Source: Bacteroidota bacterium (GTDB lineage: Bacteria > Bacteroidota > Bacteroidia > Bacteroidales > TTA-H9). Taken from it: DNA of 64,000 nt. This document shows positions 10,105 to 19,799 of this stretch, one piece after another (the first letter of the stretch is position 1; every line of letters starts with the position of its first letter). The position numbers were made by a program, and so were the translations under genes. Below the pieces are notes generated by a model. It worked only from the letters and a program-made list of their open reading frames with translations. It was not told where the DNA came from and did no database searches. The stretch covers positions 1 through 64,000 of the forward strand of contig QKGM01000002.1 in assembly GCA_003250395.1 (NCBI GenBank). The letters are read 5' to 3'.

Positions 10105-10920
10105 TTATTCTTCTTTCACAAGTATATATAGTGTATCAGAATTGATTCCCGTAAATACTCCAAGCCCGTTTGCAATGTTTGAAGGTGGTTTTGCAAGGTT
10201 CAGGGAGGAATTCCCATTTTCATTGTAGAGTTGTTCATATTCCGGGTTTAGGTGAAAGAGTATGACCCGATGATTTCCTAAGTAATAAAATGAACCGGGA
10301 TTTATATTTTGGGTATTTGTTCTGTCGGGTGTATTTCTGAATATCCTGAAAGGTACTATTTTAGTTGTATCAAATATCGGATCCGGGTCTGCCTCAATAT
10401 TTTCTGTCACTACCATATAATAATTCAGTTCGTCATTATCCCAGGTTAAGGTTAGTGGGACGGGCTGGACAGGAGGATTTCCGCTTCCAGGTTCGCCTCC
10501 GGTATTTCCTATCGTTATACTTGTCCCCGATGCTTCAAAGTTGACTGGTTTTAATGGGATACTGGTACCGGCAGAAACAACTTTGCTATTATATGTGAAT
10601 TCCATTGTATAGAAGAGCCCTTCCGTTGGAATAATGGGTGCCCGATAGTATCCGGCGCTATCCGATATGCAGGTAACTGTGGAGTCAGGATATGTAATAG
10701 TGATAACTAATCCTTCAATAGGTTTTATTACAGTATCTGTCGATTGATAAACTAACTGATGCGTGATATGAATTTGAATTTCATGACCTGGATTGAGAAA
10801 TGCCTCAACGACTGCTACATCAGCATCTGCCGATGCAACTTCAACTTTCTCGCATGAAAAGAGTAAAATTAATCCGCTTATTATGAAAAGCAAGGAATTA
10901 TATCTGTATAGAGGTTTCAT
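10105..10920 (-). CDS. DUF4249 outer-membrane lipoprotein
   Basis: The N-terminus is a lipoprotein signal ending LLFSC with Cys23 as the lipidated residue. It is followed by the DUF4249 pattern: a VVEAFLNPGHEIQIHIT beta strand, a TYPDSTVT segment and a SDSAGYYRAP turn. At 271 residues it is somewhat shorter than many family members. DUF4249 proteins are known as partners encoded beside SusC-type TonB receptors and probably act as surface lipoproteins in substrate capture. Here it lies 4 bases downstream of such a receptor on the same strand, which fits co-transcription. The substrate cannot be told from sequence. Confidence 0.85.
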   Translation of the reverse strand: MKPLYRYNSLLFIISGLILLFSCEKVEVASADADVAVVEAFLNPGHEIQIHITHQLVYQSTDTVIKPIEGLVITITYPDSTVTCISDSAGYYRAPIIPTEGLFYTMEFTYNSKVVSAGTSIPLKPVNFEASGTSITIGNTGGEPGSGNPPVQPVPLTLTWDNDELNYYMVVTENIEADPDPIFDTTKIVPFRIFRNTPDRTNTQNINPGSFYYLGNHRVILFHLNPEYEQLYNENGNSSLNLAKPPSNIANGLGVFTGINSDTLYILVKEE

Positions 10921-10924
10921 GTTT

Positions 10925-13636
10925 CTATTTCAGTTTAATAGTAAAGTTTATATTTGGTGTAAAGCCTAGAAAGTAGACAGGCGTTTCGATGATTTGATTT
11001 TCAATGATTTCATATTCTTTATACCATTCATTTGCCCGATTATACACGTTGAAAATGCATATCCCAACAGTTGCCGGCGCGTATCCGCCGATTTTAAAGC
11101 TATAAGTTGCAGAAAGGTCAAGACGATGATATGATGGCAGGCGCATCCCATTTTTTATTGAGACATTTATAAAGTCGGCAGTTGTTCCATCAAGTAATGT
11201 AATTTGATACCCGCCCTCTGGTGCCGTATATGGTCGGCCTGTGGTATAGATCCATGTTGCACCGAAAATCCATTTACGCCAAGGATAGCTTGCAACTATT
11301 TTTAATTCATGTGTAACGTCATTGGATGCGTAAAATTCATAGGTCCCAAAATTTGGAAAATCATTGACAACTTGTCCCAGTGTATAGCCTATCCATCCGT
11401 TGAGTTTCCCTGTTTTCTTTTGTAACAGAATGTCAATTCCTCTTACATAGCCTGATCCGGTGAAGAAATTTTCTTTATAATCGGTACCTTGGGGAGAGTA
11501 ATTATAGCGTAATGAATATTCTGTAATATTGTAGAGTTTCTTGTAGTAGACTTCTGTATCAAAAAGTAAGGTTTTGTTTTCGGTGGTGAATCCTGCCGCG
11601 ACCTGATCTGATGAACTCACCGGAAGGTTTGTGTTATCCGATAATACCCAGAAATCACGGCTACCTTGTAGTATATCTTCCCTGATTACTCTTCTCGCAA
11701 ATTGATAATACCGGCCTACTGACGCTTTTAGTTTAAGCCAGGGAATAATCTGCCAGGAAGTGTTAATTCGTGGCTCCACGTAGTTGCCTGAAGTTGGAGT
11801 AAAGAAATTATATCGAAAGCCTGGTGTTATTCGCAATCTGGAACTGTCCAGAATAATATTTGTCTGTAAATAATTGCTGATTGTAGTCCCTTGTGTTGAC
11901 CGGTCTATCACTGTCAGGGTGTCGTTCTGTTTATACATGTAATCTATATCATTATAAGTAACCTGACCTCCGAAATCAAACCTTAACCAGGAAGTAAGAT
12001 TATACTCAAAGTCTGATTTGAAGCTGAAATCTTTAAGGTCGTTGTCCTCGATTATACCACGTCGAATACTTACTGTTTCATCTTCATCATTTGTATAGGA
12101 CCCTGAACTTGTCCTGTCTCTCTGGCTGAAATAATTAGAATAGCTTAGGAGCATATTGCTATAGAGGGAGCTGTTGTAATGATGCGACCATTTTATCGAT
12201 ACCCCGGTATTTCCCCAAGATGTAAGATCATTGTTCTTCATAATGAAGTCACTGAATCCACCACCCATAGAGCCAGCCCCACCCTCCATGCCGCTTCCTG
12301 AATTGTCAGGTGTAACGGAGTTATCAAGATTATCGTTCCCGTTATAAAAGCTAAAAGCAATAGCATCTGCAGCTGTCGGATGCCAGGTTAGTTTGGTATT
12401 TAAATCATAGAAATGGCTGCTTACTTCTGCTGATCCTGATCGTTGAAAATGGTTGTTGGATGGTTCGTTCTGAGATATAGTGTTCTCGCTGGTAAACTGT
12501 TTAAAAATCTTGTTATATAATGGGCTTTGCCAACTTCGTCTATACGCTATTATTGATGAGAATTTTTCACCAATCGGGAATTCTATAAATGCGTTAACCG
12601 ACATAAGGCTTATATCGGCAGCCATATTGAATTCTTTCCTGTCTCCTTCTTTGCCGGTTATTTCTACCACGCTCGATAGCCGACCGCCAAACCTGGCATC
12701 AAATCCTGATTTGTATAATTGAACATCTTTGATCGAATTGCTGTTAAAAGCACTGAAAAAGCCGAATAAGTGTTCAACATTGTATACGGTAAATCCATCA
12801 TATTGAACCAGAGCCTGGTCAGGAGTTCCTCCTCTTACATACAAACCGGAAGAGTTCTCGTTGGCTGCGCTTATCCCTGGCATTAATTGAAAAGACCTGA
12901 GAATGTCTTTCTCACCCAGATTGGGAAGGCTGCTAAGTTTTCGAGGTGAAAGCTTCAGTAATCCAGCCTGATTATTAGCCTCAAGTAATTCCTGTTTTTC
13001 ACCTTCAATAGTAACCATTTGAAGATTAACAGAAGAAGGCTTCAAGTCAATCTTTAAACGATCTGTGTTCATCCCCGGTACCAGATATATTAGTTGTCTC
13101 TCGAATCCAATGTAGGTAATCTCAATTGCACAGGTGTCGGCAGGTACATGGTGGATGGAGAAAAAACCATCAACATTTGTAGCCGCTCCCAGTTTTGTAC
13201 CTCTTACAATGACGGAAACAAAAGGCAAAGGCTCCTGAGAAGTCACGTCGACAATTTTTCCCGTGAGGGTGAAGTTTCGCTTTTTTACTTCTCCAAAGTA
13301 TGTTTTCACGGAAGATGCCTGGGCATTGCTCTGACTTTCCCACCTATCTATAAAGTGGATTATATGATTATCATCATCATAGAACTTTAATTTTTCAGCC
13401 TTGCATATTCTGGTAAGCATGTTTTTCAATTTCTCCCGCATTGGTCGCTCATTCACGTAGATTGCCTCTAATCGTGTTGTATCGTATTTAAATACGATAT
13501 TATGCTGTTTGCTGATCAGGGTCAATACTTCATGCAGATTGCCATAGTATAGGTCGTCGAGTTTGATATCGAGTGGCGATTGTGCCATGGCAAGCGATCC
13601 CAACAGGCACAAAATGGCCGTGAACAAATGTTTCAT
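10925..13636 (-). CDS. TonB-dependent outer membrane receptor with STN domain
   Basis: The protein has 903 residues. A signal peptide (1-19, SLAMAQ) is followed by a secretin/TonB short N-terminal (STN) domain at about 22-95. A carboxypeptidase-regulatory-like domain (about 120-205, FTLTGKIVD to YIGFE) and a plug domain (about 220-335, with GLYVRGGTPDQ) come next, and then a long beta-barrel. It should import a substrate across the outer membrane using TonB energy, with the DUF4249 lipoprotein encoded just downstream. STN domains in this family usually contact a FecR-type anti-sigma factor, but no fecI/fecR pair is in the vicinity. The start is an ATG directly before the signal peptide. Confidence 0.93.
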   Translation of the reverse strand: MKHLFTAILCLLGSLAMAQSPLDIKLDDLYYGNLHEVLTLISKQHNIVFKYDTTRLEAIYVNERPMREKLKNMLTRICKAEKLKFYDDDNHIIHFIDRWESQSNAQASSVKTYFGEVKKRNFTLTGKIVDVTSQEPLPFVSVIVRGTKLGAATNVDGFFSIHHVPADTCAIEITYIGFERQLIYLVPGMNTDRLKIDLKPSSVNLQMVTIEGEKQELLEANNQAGLLKLSPRKLSSLPNLGEKDILRSFQLMPGISAANENSSGLYVRGGTPDQALVQYDGFTVYNVEHLFGFFSAFNSNSIKDVQLYKSGFDARFGGRLSSVVEITGKEGDRKEFNMAADISLMSVNAFIEFPIGEKFSSIIAYRRSWQSPLYNKIFKQFTSENTISQNEPSNNHFQRSGSAEVSSHFYDLNTKLTWHPTAADAIAFSFYNGNDNLDNSVTPDNSGSGMEGGAGSMGGGFSDFIMKNNDLTSWGNTGVSIKWSHHYNSSLYSNMLLSYSNYFSQRDRTSSGSYTNDEDETVSIRRGIIEDNDLKDFSFKSDFEYNLTSWLRFDFGGQVTYNDIDYMYKQNDTLTVIDRSTQGTTISNYLQTNIILDSSRLRITPGFRYNFFTPTSGNYVEPRINTSWQIIPWLKLKASVGRYYQFARRVIREDILQGSRDFWVLSDNTNLPVSSSDQVAAGFTTENKTLLFDTEVYYKKLYNITEYSLRYNYSPQGTDYKENFFTGSGYVRGIDILLQKKTGKLNGWIGYTLGQVVNDFPNFGTYEFYASNDVTHELKIVASYPWRKWIFGATWIYTTGRPYTAPEGGYQITLLDGTTADFINVSIKNGMRLPSYHRLDLSATYSFKIGGYAPATVGICIFNVYNRANEWYKEYEIIENQIIETPVYFLGFTPNINFTIKLK

Positions 13637-14256
13637 TGATGGATGGTTATTCTTTGATTATCGAAGAGTTCATTCAAATCAACCTGACACCATTCTTAGA
13701 GGCTCCCCTTTACAATTAGTTTAATCGGCATTTTTTTCAATTAATATAGCTTTAAGCCGACGAAATGCTATAATGCATAAAAATGATTTGCCAATGGAAT
13801 TTAGGTGAAGAACTATTATGCATTATATCAGAAAGTTCGACAGAAAATATAAGAGCTCATTTTGGAGCGGCTGTACTGTTGAGCGTGTAGTTTTAATATT
13901 ATACTTTGATTTTGACAGAGGATAAATTTTAATTAGATTTAAAAAACTTCCTTCTTTTATTTAATTTGAATATTTTATTTTTATATTTGAATCTGAGTTT
14001 AAATATCTGGCAGTAACCCGAAGAACAGGGTGCAAATACTCTAGCTTCTCTTTTATGATGAGTGAATATTGATTATTACATAATTACCGGTAGAACCTTA
14101 ATTAATAATTATGACTTTCCCGGATGGCCATCTGCAAATCCGGCCATCTAACTGCACAGCTTATTGTTTTTCCTAAATTTCAAGTTTGTACTAGTGAAAA
14201 ACAATTATTTTCAATAGTATTTTTGGCAATTTCGATGAATAATTAATTTATAAACA
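13637..14256. other. Divergent intergenic region, AT-rich
   Basis: This 620-base stretch separates the leftward TonB receptor from the rightward small secreted protein. It holds the latter's -7 element at 14218-14225. I found no exact TAnnTTTG element for the receptor and no open frame worth calling. Confidence 0.5.
14218..14225 (+). promoter_or_regulatory. -7 promoter element (TATTTTTG)
   Basis: TATTTTTG fits TAnnTTTG and lies 31 bases upstream of the ATG at 14257. No TTG sits at the ideal distance upstream. Confidence 0.45.
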
Positions 14257-14646
14257 ATGAAAAAGTTACTTTTTATTTTTGCATTGATGGTATTTAGCAC
14301 ATCAATTTTTGCTCAAGGAAACCCTGTCGTTAATGTTTCCGTCAGAGAAGTAGTTGAATCTCAAACACCATACTCCATCCAGCTGGTAATAGTACATTAT
14401 CAGACTTTCCAGGTTATTGCATCTGCATATTTGACGCAAAATGAGGCTGTACCTTATTCAGTAAGTCAGTTTCCTGTTACCTCTATAACTTTACCGGAAT
14501 CTTACCCGACAAATATTGATTATTGCAGAATAGTTGTGAGAGTTTTCCGGAGCAATAATACGCTTGCTGCTTATCAATATACAGGAATTATGAGTTGGGA
14601 TGAGGTTACCACATCTGCCGATCCAATTGATATAGTCATCCCCTAA
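14257..14646 (+). CDS. Small secreted hypothetical protein, 129 aa
   Basis: The first 20 residues are a clear signal peptide (MKKLLFIFALMVFSTSIFAQ, cleavage after FAQ). The mature part of about 109 residues is rich in Val, Thr, Ser and Tyr, consistent with a single beta-sandwich domain that is periplasmic or secreted. It has no T9SS sorting domain and no family signature I recognise. It stands alone with its own -7 element at 14218. Confidence 0.75.
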   Translation: MKKLLFIFALMVFSTSIFAQGNPVVNVSVREVVESQTPYSIQLVIVHYQTFQVIASAYLTQNEAVPYSVSQFPVTSITLPESYPTNIDYCRIVVRVFRSNNTLAAYQYTGIMSWDEVTTSADPIDIVIP

Positions 14647-15324
14647 ACTCTGTCATTTGATTTGAGACCAACTCCAATAGTTTCAGACTCAGAAAATGAT
14701 GAGAGTGACAGAATGGACAATACGAACCTCAGGCCTTTGACATATGGAGGTTGAGCCTCAAATTTTTTAGAGGAATAATATTGCGCCAGGGTTCTACCGG
14801 AATTTGTGTAGTATTGTTAAGCAATATAACAGCTAAGCTGATAAATTGTTATTTCATAACCTGTAACATAGTTTTTCTTCATTTATTAAGAACAGAATAA
14901 AGATTTGACTTTGTAATGGTTTTATGCTGTGTTTATTATCAGATGTTCAGTTATCACCAGAATCTTTTCTGTATCGAGACTCGTTTAAAGTGCATCTTCT
15001 GCCAGTTGTTCCGGTAGTTATTGCAGTGCTTGTTGTCGTTTTATTAATCAATCATCGCCTGATCGGCTGGTTAGGAGAAGTTCTAATTTTCTCTATGTTA
15101 AGGTTTGTTACTTGCTTTGTTGAGTTCTGGTTTTTTACCTTTTTTATGATGATCTTACCTTCAGAAAGATCTTTTCGGGCTTGCTCTGTTTAATCTCAAA
15201 ACGGATTTTCAGGCTCATTTTTTATACTTTTGCTTCTTCTTATCGATTGGCAAAGAATTTCCGGAAACGGCAATCCACTGCCATTAAAATAATTTCGTCA
15301 CGCGAAGCAATCGAATTGAATAGC
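14647..15324. other. Intergenic region before lpxD
   Basis: No gene is well supported here. An 89-codon open frame (14924-15193) contains a hydrophobic segment (VVPVVIAVLVVVLL) but lacks a promoter, a family match and good context, and it runs up to the lpxD promoter. The lpxD -7 element is at 15225-15232. Confidence 0.45.
15225..15232 (+). promoter_or_regulatory. -7 promoter element of lpxD (TACTTTTG)
   Basis: TACTTTTG matches TAnnTTTG. Transcription would start near 15236, about 90 bases before the ATG at 15325. This favours that ATG over the longer open frame beginning at 15181. Confidence 0.55.
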
Positions 15325-16320
15325 ATGAAAACCTTTACTATTGAACAGATATGTGACCTTCTTCAGGGAAACCTTGAAGGGAAAGCCGGACTTATAATTG
15401 AGGGTCCTGAGCAAATTGAGTATGCTACTCCCGGGCAAATTACTTTCATCGGAAACCGGAAGTTTTTGCCATTATGGGAACGGTCAAAGGCATGCGCAGC
15501 TATTATAACCAGTTCGATTAAGGGAGAACCTGGTGAAGGGAGGGCTTTTATCAGGGTTAAAAATGCTGACCTGGCCATGGCTCAGCTTTTAGAGCTTTTT
15601 ATGCCTGAGCCGCCTGTTTTCGAATATCCGGTTCATCCCACTGCGGTCATCCACCCTGATGCTGAAATTGGTAAAGGTACACGTGTGGGAGCTGGTTGTT
15701 ATGTAGGCCCGAACACTAGGATTGGAGATAATGTGACAATTTATCCTAATGTTACGATACTCGATAATTGTTCAATTGGGAAAGGAACCGTCATCTGGTC
15801 AGGTACTGTGATACGTGAACGTTGTATAATTGGATCAAACTGTCTGTTTAACTTGAATGTCAGTATTGGTGGTGATGGTTTTGGGTACAGACCAAATGCC
15901 GATGGGCATGGACTCGTGAAGATCCCTCATATAGGAAATGTTGTTATTGGAAATGATGTGGAGCTTGGATCAGGAGTATGTATTGATCGTGGTAAGTTTA
16001 GCTCAACCACTTTAGGAGATGGAACCAAGATTGATAATCTGGTCCAGATTGGCCATAATTCCCGTACTGGCAGGTTTTGTATGATGGCAGGAAACAGCGG
16101 CCTTGCTGGCTCTGTTACCCTTGGAGACGGTGTTATCGTGGGGGGATCAGCTTCTATTTCCGATCATGTCACCCTTGGTAATGGTGTGCTGGTAGGTGGA
16201 GGTTCTGGTGTGATGAACGATGTTCCTGATGGAGGCAAAGTATTGGGATATCCTGCCACTGATTCACGCGAGATGCTTAAACAGTGGGTAGCGTTAAGAA
16301 AACTGGCAAAGGAAGGCTGA
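15325..16320 (+). CDS. lpxD: UDP-3-O-acylglucosamine N-acyltransferase LpxD
   Basis: LpxD adds the second hydroxyacyl chain, from acyl-ACP, to UDP-3-O-acyl-glucosamine in lipid A synthesis. The N-terminal uridine-binding domain (about 1-100) is followed by left-handed beta-helix hexapeptide repeats (about 105-300) such as VHPTAVIHPDAEIGKGTRVG. The catalytic histidine is in the NLVQIGHNS motif, and the family's FGYRPNADGHG segment is present. The 331 residues from the ATG at 15325 match the usual length (about 340). The open frame extends upstream to 15181, but that part does not look like LpxD and includes the promoter. The gene is alone here, without lpxC, fabZ or lpxA, so it may be a dispersed or second copy. 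Confidence 0.93.
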   Translation: MKTFTIEQICDLLQGNLEGKAGLIIEGPEQIEYATPGQITFIGNRKFLPLWERSKACAAIITSSIKGEPGEGRAFIRVKNADLAMAQLLELFMPEPPVFEYPVHPTAVIHPDAEIGKGTRVGAGCYVGPNTRIGDNVTIYPNVTILDNCSIGKGTVIWSGTVIRERCIIGSNCLFNLNVSIGGDGFGYRPNADGHGLVKIPHIGNVVIGNDVELGSGVCIDRGKFSSTTLGDGTKIDNLVQIGHNSRTGRFCMMAGNSGLAGSVTLGDGVIVGGSASISDHVTLGNGVLVGGGSGVMNDVPDGGKVLGYPATDSREMLKQWVALRKLAKEG

Positions 16321-16385
16321 GTAACCTGATAGGAGATTATTCTCCTGTCAACAACCAGTTACACCCTGTTTAAGTATTTATTGCC

Positions 16386-16988
16386 CTATTGAATTACCAA
16401 GCCAAGGCTACCGACAACCTGGGATTCTCCTCCGCTCAATTGTAGTTGTGGGCCGGCTACAATAAAAACATTACTTGCCAGTCTTAATCCAAGATCTGTT
16501 CCTATCCCAATTGCCGGATCTGGTCTGTATGAGCTCCGCTTAAGATGTATTGTTTGACTTAATGATAAGCTGGGGAAAATCTGAAAGATACTTTCTCGGT
16601 TTAAACTCATGAATAATCCAAAGCTTATTAACAAGGATGGTATATTGGCTGATATTCGTGATTTCATGTATCCAACACTCGCGGCAAGATTAACCATGTT
16701 TTTCCCTGGCGTCTGAAGGGTTAGCGATGGGATTAAGGCTGAAGAGCTTTCCTCTAAAATTGAGACTGAGGTATAATCTAGGTTTACCGAAACTGACTTT
16801 GAAACCCGGGTTGAGATCTCAATACTACTTGTTGTAACAGATATTCCCTGAATTGTTTTTGACGTGTATGAACCTCCGATCGAGAAACCACTCCCTGTTT
16901 CCGGGTAATATACCCCCTGACATACTGCAGTTGAGCTAATTGTACATAGGATTGTACAAAGTAAAAGTTGAGTTTTTCTGATACCCAT
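16386..16988 (-). CDS. Hypothetical exported protein, possible outer-membrane barrel
   Basis: The 200-residue protein has an N-terminal signal peptide (about 1-24, ending AVCQ). Alternating beta-strand patterns run throughout, and the C-terminus QVVGSLGLVIQ is compatible with a small outer-membrane beta-barrel. No family is recognised. It is convergent with lpxD, 65 bases away, and preceded by a good -7 element (17097-17104, minus). The call as exported is firm; the barrel is an inference from composition. Confidence 0.65.
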   Translation of the reverse strand: MGIRKTQLLLCTILCTISSTAVCQGVYYPETGSGFSIGGSYTSKTIQGISVTTSSIEISTRVSKSVSVNLDYTSVSILEESSSALIPSLTLQTPGKNMVNLAASVGYMKSRISANIPSLLISFGLFMSLNRESIFQIFPSLSLSQTIHLKRSSYRPDPAIGIGTDLGLRLASNVFIVAGPQLQLSGGESQVVGSLGLVIQ

Positions 16989-17096
16989 TGGTGTAAATAA
17001 TTTTTGAATTTAAATTCCGTGTTGTATTAAATAGCAGGTTATTGTATAACCAGAATAAATAGTAGTGATATTTTTTTTATTATGACTTCTGTGAAC

Positions 17097-17104
17097 CAAA
17101 GATA
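17097..17104 (-). promoter_or_regulatory. -7 promoter element (TATCTTTG, minus strand)
   Basis: The plus-strand CAAAGATA reads TATCTTTG on the minus strand, matching TAnnTTTG. It would give a leader of about 100 bases for the gene starting at 16988. Confidence 0.5.
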
Positions 17105-18262
17105 CAAAGACAACTGAAATGAAAAATAACCCTTTAGAAAGATTCTGAATGATCATTTCTTCAAGTAAATTACAGAAAGTATCTGCCGTTTAATTATCTG
17201 AAAACGTGATTAATTGCCGGGTCCTACTGCCTAAATTAATTGTGTATGGAATAAAGAGATTCAGAAACGCTAACCTTTGATGGGGTTATGTCACACCACG
17301 GGCTGAAGAGGGACGGGAAAAGAAGGTTAAGCAAAACCGGATTTGAAACTACCTTATAGAAGTACTATGGTTGTTTATCTTGCTGAATATGAGTAAATGT
17401 GTGAAATCATTTTTTCTGTGCGGTTCTTACCTTATCTCATTTAACTTACTGTGATCAGGGCTCTTTAATTTTCATATTATATCATTTCCTGGTCCCGTTT
17501 TCATAACAATGAACTTCAGGGATTTTGCCTGCTTCTGGTTTACAGTTTTACAAAGCAGGGCAGGTTTCCATAGGTATAGTTCCGGTTTTATTCATACCAG
17601 CTCCTTGTTTCTGAAGCGTAATTACCAATATTTTGCCAATAATTATTTAAAATTTTCTTTATTTCATATGTAAGATACGCTATAAATACTGTAATTATAT
17701 GCATTTCATAGGAAAAGGTATCTTTGATATATCTTTAATATATCTTAAGTGTGATTTTGATACATTAACAGCCTGCAAGGTTCATGTAATCAGTGTGCTA
17801 AAAATAATCAATTTGTAAGATTGTAAAGCTGAAGAACCGTAATGAGGTTTGGGAATTACTTAAATCCCCGGCTATAGAGAGTGCAAAAGTGCTCTCATAA
17901 TCCGGAGTGTTTATTCAAGATTTGGAGAACCGGTGTGTTGTAAAGAGTACTTTCGGAATGATGTGAGCGGTTTGATTGAGAACCAGGTTGGCAGGAAATT
18001 CCGGGAAGTCCGTCAAGGTGATATATTAAGCTGGATAACAGGTAGCAACATGTGGTTAAAATCACCCAACTTTGACAGCGTTTAGGGGAATTGAAGTTTA
18101 ATATGTCAGATGTCCTGCAGTTTTCTACCTGGGCAGGAAGGCAATCTTCATATCTGCAAATTATTAATTAAGGGTATGATCGTTTAACCTGTTGTTTTGG
18201 TTGTATCCGGCGAGCTAACGAAATATTTAATCCTGGTTGTCTTTGTATCAGATATATTATAA

Positions 18263-18299
18263 AAAAACATCTGCAGTAATTTTCTCTACAGATGTTTTT
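18263..18299 (-). terminator. Terminator of the LemA/TPM operon
   Basis: An 11-bp perfect stem (AAAAACATCTG at 18263-18273 with CAGATGTTTTT at 18289-18299) lies 83 bases beyond the stop at 18382. Seven A at 18261-18267 form the U run on the minus strand. It could act in both directions. Confidence 0.8.
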
Positions 18300-18381
18300 A
18301 TCCCCGTTAATGATGGTAAGTTTTAGAGTTGACAGCTTATTAACTTACAACACTTTGATAGAGTATAGCACCGAATATTGT

Positions 18382-19176
18382 TTACCAGCTACCTCCAGCT
18401 CCGCCGCCACCAAAGCTACCTCCTCCGAAGCCACCAAATCCACCGCCACCGAATGAGCCTCCTCCTCCGGAGAAATCACCCCAGCTACCGCCATGACCAC
18501 GGGAACCCATGCTATTGAGTAGGAAAAAGGTAGCCCAGAAAGGAAGACTGCTGCCGCCCATGGTTTGTCGGCGCCCGCTGCCCCTCATAAGCAGTAGTAC
18601 AACAACGATGATGATGATTGGAATAAGAGCAGTAAAAGGTGAAGTTTTATGTTTCTTATCATAATCTCTGGCCGTATATAATTTTGAGGCAAGTCCCATG
18701 AGGGTTGTGGTTCCCTTATCTAACCCTGCATAATAGTTCCCTTCCCTGAAGGCAGATATCATTTCGTTATCAACTATTCTGTTGGCTGTTGCATCCGGAA
18801 TTACCTCTTCCAATCCGTAACCAACAGCAATGTAAGCCTCTCCTTTTTCAATTGCTGTTTTCGGTTTAACAATGACAACGATACCATTGTTAGAGCCTTT
18901 CACACCAACACCCCACTTTTCACCAAGTCGGTCTGCATAGTCGGCTTTATCGTAACCTTCAAGCGATGGAACCATAACCACTACTATTTGAGTTGTGGTT
19001 GAGTCGCTGTAGGCTACTAATTTATTTTCAAGTCTGTTAAGTTCTCCGGTTGAAAGAATATTTGCGAAATCGTTGACCAGCCTTGGTGGCACTGGCTTTT
19101 CAGGAATATTTTGAGCAACGGTAATCTGGAAACTTAACAGTAATCCTAGAAGAGAGATGGAGCGAATTAATTTCAT
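18382..19176 (-). CDS. TPM-domain membrane protein (YgcG family), Gly-rich tail
   Basis: A signal peptide (about 1-21) is followed by a TPM domain (about 30-160) with the motifs VNDFANILS, QIVVVMVPSLEGYD and IAVGYGLEEVIPD. A single membrane helix (about 185-200, LIPIIIIVVVLLL) comes next. The end is a low-complexity glycine-rich tail (GGGGSFGGGGFGGFGGGSFG). TPM proteins occur with LemA in many bacteria; the precise function is uncertain, though roles in photosystem repair and membrane-associated phosphatase activity have been described for relatives. It is the last gene of a lemA-TPM-TPM group, 36 bases after the preceding gene. Confidence 0.9.
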   Translation of the reverse strand: MKLIRSISLLGLLLSFQITVAQNIPEKPVPPRLVNDFANILSTGELNRLENKLVAYSDSTTTQIVVVMVPSLEGYDKADYADRLGEKWGVGVKGSNNGIVVIVKPKTAIEKGEAYIAVGYGLEEVIPDATANRIVDNEMISAFREGNYYAGLDKGTTTLMGLASKLYTARDYDKKHKTSPFTALIPIIIIVVVLLLMRGSGRRQTMGGSSLPFWATFFLLNSMGSRGHGGSWGDFSGGGGSFGGGGFGGFGGGSFGGGGAGGSW

Positions 19177-19212
19177 GAGGTGGGGGTTAATGGTGAATCA
19201 CCAGGGATTAGT

Positions 19213-19674
19213 TTATTTATCACCAAACGAGATGTCATCGGGGAGTTCATTGACATCATCAGTTTGGTATGGGAAGTGCTTTTTCAGTTGTTCGCCTACC
19301 AGGCCTATGGCTTCTACAAGACCCTCGGCGAAACGGTTTTCCCGGAAATTAACTAGCATGGTATGTTTGGCGTTATCCCAGAAATCATTTCCAACGATAG
19401 CATTAATACCTGCATCGCCAATGATTGCAAACTTCCGGTTACGCACGGCAAGGTATATCAGAACACCATTGCGCAGGTTGGTAGTGTGCATTTTAAGTTT
19501 ACCGAAAACAAAGCTGGCTCTGTCCATTACATCACCTTCACATGTGTTTTCAATATGAACCCTGATTTCACCGGAAGTATTGAGTTCAGCGTTTTTAATT
19601 GCCATTTTGATGTCATCCTTTTCATCTGAACTGAAAAAGGTTCGAGCATTAGGGGTTATGGTTTGGGTTGTCAT
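19213..19674 (-). CDS. TPM-domain protein without signal peptide
   Basis: The 153-residue protein is a single TPM domain (FFSSDEKDDIKMAIKNAELNTSGEIRVHIEN near the start, GVLIYLAVRNRKFAIIGDAGINAIVG in the middle). It has no signal peptide or membrane helix, so it is probably cytoplasmic or peripherally bound. It sits between lemA and the membrane-anchored TPM gene, a gene order common in Bacteroidota. The pairing of a soluble with a membrane TPM protein suggests that they act together with LemA at the membrane. Confidence 0.88.
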   Translation of the reverse strand: MTTQTITPNARTFFSSDEKDDIKMAIKNAELNTSGEIRVHIENTCEGDVMDRASFVFGKLKMHTTNLRNGVLIYLAVRNRKFAIIGDAGINAIVGNDFWDNAKHTMLVNFRENRFAEGLVEAIGLVGEQLKKHFPYQTDDVNELPDDISFGDK

Positions 19675-19799
19675 TAATATTTTGTTAAAGCAACTTGATT
19701 ATTAATAGATGAATTGTATCAGAAAGCGAAACAAAAACGGTAGACAGAATATGGAACGATGCTGTTCTGATACTAACGGAAGCAATTAATTAATGAATT

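Larger units (their letters stand above)
16989..18381. other. Gene desert of about 1.4 kb
   Basis: Apart from the promoter at 17097-17104 and the terminator at 18263-18299, no gene is supported. Stops are frequent in all frames I checked by eye. One plus-strand stretch near 17860-18090 stays open for about 70 codons (containing VGRKFREVRQGDILSW), but it lacks a start and similarity I can name. The region could hold a decayed gene or an unrecognised non-coding RNA. Confidence 0.5.

Noticed and set aside
14924..15193. 89-codon frame with a hydrophobic stretch
   Set aside because: No promoter, no family match and a cysteine/phenylalanine-rich tail atypical of a real protein; it runs up to the lpxD promoter.
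16331..16346. Hairpin AGGAGA-TTAT-TCTCCT after lpxD
   Set aside because: No T run follows on either strand, so it is not convincing as an intrinsic terminator.
18382..18480. Glycine codon repeats that look like a tandem repeat or CRISPR-like array
   Set aside because: They encode the low-complexity Gly-rich tail common in TPM-domain proteins.
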